10,739 nucleotides of DNA. Origin: an uncultured Ruminococcus sp. (GTDB taxonomy: Bacteria; Bacillota; Clostridia; Oscillospirales; Ruminococcaceae). Position 1 is the first letter of the stretch. Each line of letters starts with the position of its first letter. Both the position numbers and the translations under genes were made by a program. The stretch lies in NCBI GenBank assembly GCA_937942105.1, contig CALDFS010000134.1, positions 1 to 10,739 on the forward strand, read 5' to 3'. Below, piece after piece: positions 5,978 through 10,739 of this stretch. The notes below the pieces were generated by a model. The model had not been told where the DNA came from. It did not search any database and saw nothing but the letters and a program-made list of their open reading frames with translations.

Positions 5978-6706
5978 ATGCTGATAAATACTGATACGCT
6001 TGACTATAAGGAGCTTAACGCGAAGCTCCGCGCTGCAAACGCCGACTGCGTTGTTACCGGCTGCTTAGGGCAGAGATTCATCGCGGCGGGGTTCTCGAAA
6101 AACGTTTTTGACATTGAGGGCATACCCGGCAACGCGCTGGGCGCTTACCTGAACGGCGCGCAGATAATCGTTCACGGAAATGCTCAGGACGCCGTCGGCG
6201 ATACAATGAACGACGGCAGGATAGTTATATCCGGCTCGGTCGGCGACGCTGTGGGCTATGCCATGCGCGGCGGTGAAATATACGTAAAGGGCAACGCCGG
6301 CTATCGCGCGGGCATCCACATGAAGGAGTACAAGGAGAAGAAGCCTGTAATGGTGATTGGCGGAAAGGCGGGAAGCTTTTTAGGCGAGTATCAGGCGGGC
6401 GGGCTTATAGTAGTCCTTGGGCTTGATACAAGTGAGCGACCGATTGTGGGCAACTTCCCCTGCACCGGTATGCACGGCGGAAACGTCTTCCTGCGGTGTG
6501 CGCCAGAGGAGCTTAAGGCTCTGCCAAAGCAGGTAAACGCGTGCCTTGCAACAGATGAGGATATGCAAAAGGCTCTGCCGTTTATTAAGAACTACTGCGA
6601 GCTGTTTGATGTTGATTTTGATGAGGTCATGGCAGGAAAATTCACCGTGATTTCGCCCGACTCCAAGAATCCTTATCGGCAGATGTATGTTACGGCAGCA
6701 AGCTGA
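5978..6706 (+). CDS. Glutamate synthase GXGXG (beta-helix) subunit
   Basis: 242 residues. It matches the C-terminal GXGXG domain of GltB, here as a separate protein. Repeating Gly-rich turns run from about residue 48 to 150: GNALGAYLNG, GNAQDAVGDTMNDG, GSVGDAVGYAMRGG, GNAGYRAGIHM, GGKAGSFLGEYQAGG, each followed by a short beta-strand. In large glutamate synthases this right-handed beta-helix is structural, holding the amidotransferase and FMN domains in place for ammonia channelling; I infer the same role here. The tail (about 180-242) is helical and acidic. AAAGGAG (5961-5967) lies 10 bases before ATG 5978, and the upstream stop is 2 bp away. It is the last gene of the operon; the left arm of a 9-bp inverted repeat spans its stop codon. 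Confidence 0.92.
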   Translation: MLINTDTLDYKELNAKLRAANADCVVTGCLGQRFIAAGFSKNVFDIEGIPGNALGAYLNGAQIIVHGNAQDAVGDTMNDGRIVISGSVGDAVGYAMRGGEIYVKGNAGYRAGIHMKEYKEKKPVMVIGGKAGSFLGEYQAGGLIVVLGLDTSERPIVGNFPCTGMHGGNVFLRCAPEELKALPKQVNACLATDEDMQKALPFIKNYCELFDVDFDEVMAGKFTVISPDSKNPYRQMYVTAAS

Positions 6707-6750
6707 CGGCTCAAACTTTGTAATAGTCGTACTTTTGTTTTGCCGTCAGC
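6702..6750. repeat. Perfect 9-bp inverted repeat at the end of the glutamate synthase operon
   Basis: GCTGACGGC (6702-6710) and GCCGTCAGC (6742-6750) are perfect reverse complements separated by 31 bases. The left arm contains the stop codon of the GXGXG gene. There is no T run after the right arm and the loop is long, so it is not a canonical intrinsic terminator. It may help end transcription or protect the mRNA 3' end. Confidence 0.45.
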
Positions 6751-6884
6751 AGCCTTTCCTCCGTCGTTGATATTACGTTTGAGAAACAGGCAAGCTTCTG
6801 CATATACTTAGCCTTTGTTTGCAATTTCAGGACGGAAACGCCGGACTTTTGTTTATCCTCATTCTTAGTTTGTGCATAGCTGTT
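6711..6884 (-). pseudogene. Small relic or short ORF on the opposite strand of the gltB-purF gap
   Basis: The minus strand is open for 57 codons from just after a stop at 6887-6885 to TGA at 6713-6711. The peptide is rich in Lys, Glu and Gln with a helical look (TEERLLTAKQKYDYYKV at its end), like the C-terminal tail of a larger protein. The only Met-initiated version starts at 6803 (30 residues) and has AAAGG 8 bases upstream. I cannot assign a family. It could be a decayed gene end, a small protein or chance. Confidence 0.25.
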
Positions 6885-7024
6885 TCAGAAACGGCAGTTT
6901 GTTCGATATAAACCAGCGTGCCTCCCTCTAAGCTGACTTCCTGCCGCCGCAAACAGCGACCCCACCGATATGTCAATCTCTTGGCGGCAAACCAATCCCG
7001 AAAAAATAAAAAAGGAGCACCAAT
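6751..7024. other. Intergenic region between the glutamate synthase operon and purF
   Basis: No convincing plus-strand gene is present. The region contains part of the small opposite-strand frame, a weak promoter candidate, an inverted repeat TGCCGCC (6942-6948) / GGCGGCA (6983-6989) that could form a leader stem with a 34-base loop, an A-rich stretch (7000-7013) and the purF ribosome site. I see no fold matching a purine riboswitch and no clear PurR box. Confidence 0.5.
6884..6912 (+). promoter_or_regulatory. Weak candidate promoter for purF
   Basis: TTCAGA (6884-6889, 4 of 6 matches to TTGACA) lies 17 bases before TATAAA (6907-6912, 5 of 6). It would start transcription near 6919, about 105 nt before ATG 7025. 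It is the best pairing I found in the gap; purF could also be read through from the upstream operon. Confidence 0.35.
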
Positions 7025-8452
7025 ATGCAAAAAATTCACGAAGAATGCGGCGTATTCGGCGTTTATTCACCTGTTGAATCAAACGTCAGCCGCACCGCAT
7101 ATTACGGTCTTTACGCTTTGCAGCACCGCGGTCAGGAAAGCTGCGGCGTTGTCGTCTGTCAGGACGGGCTTTTCTACTCTCACAAGGATTTAGGGCTGGT
7201 GGGCGATGTTTTTACCGAGGACGTTCTTTCCGCCCTTCCGCAGGGAAATATGGCTATAGGTCACATCCGCTACGGCACGACCGGCGGCACCAACCGCGCC
7301 AACTGCCAGCCGATAGAGGTCAACCATCTTAAAGGCAGGCTCGCCATCGCCCACAACGGCAACCTTTCCAACGCCTTTGAACTAAGGGCTGACCTTGAAA
7401 TGGGCGGCGCGATATTCCACACCACCTCTGATACCGAAATAATCGCCTACACAATAATTCAGGAGCGTATTTTATGCAATTCCATAGAAAAAGCAGTCTC
7501 CAAAGCTGTTGAAAAGCTTGACGGCGCTTACTCGTTGATACTTATGTCGGCGACAAAGCTTATAGCCGTCCGCGATAAGTACGGTTTCCGCCCGCTCTGC
7601 TTCGGCAGAACCCCCGACGGCGCATATATCGCAGCTTCCGAGAGCTGTGCGTTATCAGCCGTCGGCGCCGAGTTTATCCGCGATGTTGAGCCGGGGGAAA
7701 TAGTCGTATTCGACGAAACAGGCGTTCACTCCATCCGCTCCGACTGCTCTCACTGCCGCCGGAGCTTCTGCGCGTTTGAATACATCTACTTTGCCCGCCC
7801 CGATTCCTGCATCGAAGGGATAAGCGTGCACGCATCCCGCAAGAAGGCGGGCGAGCTTCTGGCAAAGCGCCACCCTACTCAGGCGGACGTTGTTATCGGC
7901 GTGCCCGACAGCGGATTGGATGCCGCCTTGGGATATTCCGCCTGCTCGGGCATCCCCTATGGCATCGGCTTTATAAAGAACAAATACATCGGGCGAACCT
8001 TTATCTCGCCGGGGCAGAACGACCGCCACAACCTTGTTAAAATCAAGCTCAGCCCGATAAAGGACACCGTCTGCGGCAAGCGCGTCATTATGATTGACGA
8101 CTCCATCGTCCGCGGCACCACCAGTGCCCAGATTGTGAAGCTCCTGCGCGAGGCAGGGGCGCGGGAGATCCACGTGCGCATATCCTCGCCGCAGTTTTTA
8201 AACCCCTGCTACTACGGCACCGATATCGATTCAAAGGAGAATCTGATTTCCTGCAAGCACCCGCCCGAAGAAGTCGCGCGGATTATCGGCGCAGACAGTC
8301 TGGGGTTCTTGTCGCCGGATGACCTTGATTCCATCTGCCCCGGAGTGGGGCTGTGCAAGGCTTGCTTTACAGGGGAGTATCCTACAAGTGTGCCGGAGCA
8401 TACCGAGAAGGATAGGTTTGAGAGGAAGCTGTCGGAGGCGAAACCGCGCTGA
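7025..8452 (+). CDS. purF: Amidophosphoribosyltransferase (glutamine PRPP amidotransferase)
   Basis: 475 residues, normal length. It makes 5-phosphoribosylamine from PRPP and glutamine, the committed step of de novo purine synthesis, in the cytoplasm. The N-terminal half is a class II amidotransferase: MQKIHEE is a 7-residue propeptide before catalytic Cys8 (CGVFG), then LQHRGQES (32-39), GHIRYGTTG (79-87), AHNGN (109-113) and TSDTE (134-138). The C-terminal half is a phosphoribosyltransferase with PRPP motif VIMIDDSIVRGTT (354-366). C249, C395, C444 and C447 fall where Bacillus-type PurF binds its structural [4Fe-4S] cluster; the 146-residue gap between the first two equals that of the B. 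subtilis enzyme (C236 to C382). AAAAGGAG lies about 7 bases before ATG. It is single here, not in a pur cluster, and ends at its own terminator. Confidence 0.97.
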   Translation: MQKIHEECGVFGVYSPVESNVSRTAYYGLYALQHRGQESCGVVVCQDGLFYSHKDLGLVGDVFTEDVLSALPQGNMAIGHIRYGTTGGTNRANCQPIEVNHLKGRLAIAHNGNLSNAFELRADLEMGGAIFHTTSDTEIIAYTIIQERILCNSIEKAVSKAVEKLDGAYSLILMSATKLIAVRDKYGFRPLCFGRTPDGAYIAASESCALSAVGAEFIRDVEPGEIVVFDETGVHSIRSDCSHCRRSFCAFEYIYFARPDSCIEGISVHASRKKAGELLAKRHPTQADVVIGVPDSGLDAALGYSACSGIPYGIGFIKNKYIGRTFISPGQNDRHNLVKIKLSPIKDTVCGKRVIMIDDSIVRGTTSAQIVKLLREAGAREIHVRISSPQFLNPCYYGTDIDSKENLISCKHPPEEVARIIGADSLGFLSPDDLDSICPGVGLCKACFTGEYPTSVPEHTEKDRFERKLSEAKPR

Positions 8453-8493
8453 GCGCTGCTGTTTCGGCAAAGGCCACACTTGTGATATTATAG

Positions 8494-8537
8494 TTTTGAG
8501 ATATGTACAGCCGTCTGCACATATCTCAATTTTATTT
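8494..8537 (+). terminator. Intrinsic terminator of purF
   Basis: TTGAGATATGT (8496-8506) pairs perfectly with ACATATCTCAA (8519-8529), and CAG/CTG extends the stem inside to a 4-base loop. TTTTATTT follows at 8530-8537, about 40 bases after the purF stop. On the minus strand the hairpin is followed by AAAAC, not a T run, so it is a poor terminator for the convergent ABC gene. Confidence 0.8.
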
Positions 8538-8544
8538 GGGAAGA

Positions 8545-10173
8545 CTATTCTTTTCTTGCTTCAAGCGCGCCGTCCTTTATGGTGACAATCCGGTCATACC
8601 TGTCAATAAGCCCGTCCTTGATTCTGTGGGTGACAGTAAGCAGAGTAAGCTCCGGCATTGCCAGCAGCTCGCTTTCTATTTCGTTGGCGGTGGCAATGTC
8701 AATCGCGCTGACGCCCTCGTCTAAAATCAGCAGGTTCACTCCCCTTATCAGCGCCCTTGCAAGGGCGATTCGCTGGCGCTGTCCGCCGGAGAGACAGGAG
8801 CCGTTCTCGCCGCAGCTGCCGTCAAGCCCTCCCGAAATCGAGGGCAGGAAGCGCTCAACCCCCGAAAGGCTCAGGGCTTTTTGCATGGCATCCTCAGAAA
8901 AATCCTCGCCCAGACAGATATTGAAGCGGATAGTATCGTTAAAAATAAACGTGTTCTGATGGATTACGGTAACAAGCTTTCTCAGATTTTCCGGAGCGAT
9001 ATCCCGCAGTTCCCTGCCGTCATACAGAATTTCGCCGGTGTAGCCGGAGTAATTGCCGGTTAAAAGCTTGATAAGTGTGGACTTTCCGCACCCGCTCGGA
9101 CCTATAAGCGCAAGCTTTTCATTCTTGCGAAGGCGGAAATCGATGCCCCTCAGAACCGGGATATCCTGCTTGTAGCTGAACGATAGATTTTTTACGGATA
9201 TCTCTCTTTCAAGGCTTGCTTCCGCTGTGCCGGTGAACTCGGTATTTTTGCCGTCTATCAGTCCAAGGGTGAGCTTGATGGTATCCTTGTTGCCCAGAAG
9301 CAGGGGCAGAAGCTGGGCATACATAGTCATACAGCCGCTGAAATAGCCGAACAGCGATATAAACATAACCAACGTTCCGACAGAGATATCTCCCCGCACG
9401 GCCATGCTTCCCGCAATGAAGAAGTTGATAAACCACGCCGCTTTGTCAAGCACACTGCCGATATTTTCAATCTCGGCAACGGTTATGCCCAACTTTCTGT
9501 CAGACCCAGCGACCTCGGCGTTAGCTTTCGCAAACCTTTTCCGTATCGAAGGCAGAACCCCGAGCGAGGATATCACTTCATGCCCGTTTAAGGCTTCTTT
9601 AAGGTGCATACTCATAGCGGCGGTGATTTCCACCCGCTCGACCGTCTGTCGCGAGAATCGCCTGTTGAATTTCAGCGGCGGCAGCATGGAAAGCACTCCG
9701 CATATGAGCGACGCCGCCGCAAGAATCGGGCTGTAGTAAATCATTATGCCAAGAACCACTATAGCGGTCACGCCGTAGCTCACAAGATACAGAGTCGATT
9801 TTGAAAGATTCTGCACCAGCATATTAACGTTGTTTGTGACGTAAGAGGTGTACTGCGCGGTGTCCTTCTCGCCGAAGCGGACGGCGCTTCTTTGCATAAT
9901 GCCGTCGTAGAGGTCGTTTCGCATGCTCTCGCCGAAGGCGGCGCTGAAGAATCTTTCAGATATTCCGCTGATGAGGGCGCACAAGGCCATCCCCATAACT
10001 ATTGCGCCGGCTATCCACAAAAATCCCAAAAAGCCCTGCATATCGCCGCTGATGATGAGGTCTATCATCCTCTGCTCCATGATTGCCGATATCGGGGTGA
10101 GCATCTGCGAGATTATCGAGAAGGTAAGCCCCAGCGCGACAAGGAAAAAGTGCTTTCTGTAATACCTCAGCAT
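8545..10173 (-). CDS. ABC exporter half-transporter (fused membrane and ATPase domains)
   Basis: 542 residues. An N-terminal ABC-exporter membrane domain has hydrophobic segments near 9-30, 50-72, 126-147, 148-165, 245-259 and 264-290. The C-terminal ATPase domain (about 325-542) has Walker A GPSGCGKST (358-366), Q-loop Gln406, signature LSGGQ (461-465), Walker B LLILDE with Glu486, D-loop SAID (489-492) and switch His516 in TVTHR. All catalytic residues are present, so it should be an active exporter as a homodimer or with a partner. Substrate is unknown; no peptidase C39 domain is present, so it is not a peptide-processing exporter of that type. ATG 10173 overlaps the upstream gene's stop by 7 bp and its AAGGGGGAA site lies within that gene, indicating translational coupling. 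No bacteriocin or immunity gene is visible. Confidence 0.93.
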   Translation of the reverse strand: MLRYYRKHFFLVALGLTFSIISQMLTPISAIMEQRMIDLIISGDMQGFLGFLWIAGAIVMGMALCALISGISERFFSAAFGESMRNDLYDGIMQRSAVRFGEKDTAQYTSYVTNNVNMLVQNLSKSTLYLVSYGVTAIVVLGIMIYYSPILAAASLICGVLSMLPPLKFNRRFSRQTVERVEITAAMSMHLKEALNGHEVISSLGVLPSIRKRFAKANAEVAGSDRKLGITVAEIENIGSVLDKAAWFINFFIAGSMAVRGDISVGTLVMFISLFGYFSGCMTMYAQLLPLLLGNKDTIKLTLGLIDGKNTEFTGTAEASLEREISVKNLSFSYKQDIPVLRGIDFRLRKNEKLALIGPSGCGKSTLIKLLTGNYSGYTGEILYDGRELRDIAPENLRKLVTVIHQNTFIFNDTIRFNICLGEDFSEDAMQKALSLSGVERFLPSISGGLDGSCGENGSCLSGGQRQRIALARALIRGVNLLILDEGVSAIDIATANEIESELLAMPELTLLTVTHRIKDGLIDRYDRIVTIKDGALEARKE

Positions 10174-10739
10174 GGCTGTTCCCCCTTTTCGGCGCTGTTG
10201 TCGGATGGCTTGGCGGTGCGGCTGTCCGAGATTATTTTCATAAAGGACTTGTGCTCCGCCACCAGCTTTGCCGAAATCAGCAGAGGCATGGCGGCGCAGG
10301 AGGGATTCGCAGGGTTCACGCTGTAGGCATTGATGGCGCCGCCCTCGGTTTCAAGCTGTAACTGCTCGGCAAGGTTAAGCTCGGTAAATTGTTTAAGAAT
10401 ACTTTCCGCCGCGTCAACGGGCATACCGGTAAGCTTTGCAAGTGCCCCGGCGGTGCGGTATTTGGGGGCTTCTCCGTATAAGCTCGAAAGCATATTAAGC
10501 GCACCAACGCCGGACAAAACCGCAAAAAGCCTGCTTACACGTTCATCACATTTAATAAGCCCGCCGAGACCGCTTTCGTCGCTCTGTGCAGCGAAGATAT
10601 AGTATGCCCCGCCGGAGCAGACTGCACTGGCAATACCGCTGTTGTCGATATAGTTTGCCTCGCTGTCACGCTTTTCAAAGTCAACTATGTCGTTGATTTG
10701 GTCTACACATCCAATAATCATTGCCCTGCGTGCAAGCGT
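10167..10739 (-). CDS. Partial protein with a C-terminal winged-helix-like domain, coupled to the ABC exporter
   Basis: The frame is open to the right edge, so the N-terminus is probably outside the window: six further codons precede the first visible ATG (10721), which has no clear ribosome site. From that Met there are 184 residues. Residues about 61-160 look like an ArsR/MarR-like winged helix: a helix VSRLFAVLSGVGALNML, then a helix-turn-helix (YRTAGALAKLTGMPVDAAE, 88-106), a recognition-type helix (SILKQFTELNLAEQ), a short wing (LETEGGAINAYSV) and a final helix. The first ~60 residues have no family I recognise. The polar tail (166-184) ends inside the exporter's ribosome site. I infer a regulator or sensor of the exporter operon; DNA binding is not proven by this fold alone. 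Confidence 0.65.
   Translation of the reverse strand, partial: TLARRAMIIGCVDQINDIVDFEKRDSEANYIDNSGIASAVCSGGAYYIFAAQSDESGLGGLIKCDERVSRLFAVLSGVGALNMLSSLYGEAPKYRTAGALAKLTGMPVDAAESILKQFTELNLAEQLQLETEGGAINAYSVNPANPSCAAMPLLISAKLVAEHKSFMKIISDSRTAKPSDNSAEKGEQPC

Noticed and set aside
6702..6750. Intrinsic terminator of the glutamate synthase operon
   Set aside because: The arms are perfect but the loop is 31 bases and no T run follows on either strand, so it is listed only as an inverted repeat.
7655..8173. 172-codon minus-strand frame inside purF
   Set aside because: It is a shadow of purF, which has full catalytic motifs on the plus strand across the same stretch.
8545..10173. Bacteriocin or lantibiotic export system
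   Set aside because: The exporter has no C39 peptidase domain and no precursor peptide, modification or immunity gene is visible, so substrate class cannot be claimed.
1..10739. CRISPR array, tRNA, rRNA, insertion sequence or phage integration site
   Set aside because: No regularly spaced repeats, tRNA-like folds, rRNA-like sequence, transposase gene or flanking target duplications were seen.

Overview
The window reads as part of a Gram-positive, Clostridia-type genome (Oscillospiraceae/Ruminococcaceae-like is my guess, from gene content only). The signs are a type III glutamine synthetase start, a split archaeal-type glutamate synthase operon rich in Fe-S clusters, a Bacillus-type Fe-S PurF, AAAGGA-like ribosome sites and clear sigma-A promoters. 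It may come from a metagenome assembly, because one gene looks chimeric.

Layout. Positions 1-1300 (minus strand) hold one open frame that runs off the left edge. Its first ~243 codons are the N-terminal third of a type III glutamine synthetase (GlnN). It then passes, in frame, into extracellular repeat domains of the MucBP/InlB kind. Positions 1301-1668 are a shared divergent regulatory region: two good sigma-A promoters face away from each other, and each leader carries a long hairpin followed by six T residues just before the ribosome binding site. Positions 1669-6706 (plus) hold five tightly packed genes of a split glutamate synthase: class II glutamine amidotransferase, 2x[4Fe-4S] plus FMN synthase subunit, ferredoxin with four [4Fe-4S] motifs, FAD/NAD(P) oxidoreductase, and GXGXG beta-helix subunit. 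Positions 6707-7024 are non-coding or carry a small relic frame. Positions 7025-8452 (plus) are purF, followed by a good intrinsic terminator. Positions 8545-10739 (minus) hold a two-gene operon running in from the right edge: a protein with a winged-helix-like domain, cut by the window edge, and an ABC exporter half-transporter whose start overlaps it.

How it works together. A glutamine synthetase facing a glutamate synthase across a shared promoter region is a natural GS/GOGAT ammonia-assimilation locus. The amidotransferase releases ammonia from glutamine, the FMN subunit makes glutamate from 2-oxoglutarate, and the FAD and ferredoxin subunits supply electrons. PurF, the next gene, is another glutamine consumer and the committed step of purine synthesis. 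The regulator/exporter pair is convergent and probably unrelated.

Most worth a second look are the in-frame GlnN/InlB-repeat junction near 560-580, which I think is more likely an assembly artefact than a real fusion, and the mirrored leader hairpins in the divergent region, which suggest a shared attenuation or antitermination control of nitrogen assimilation.
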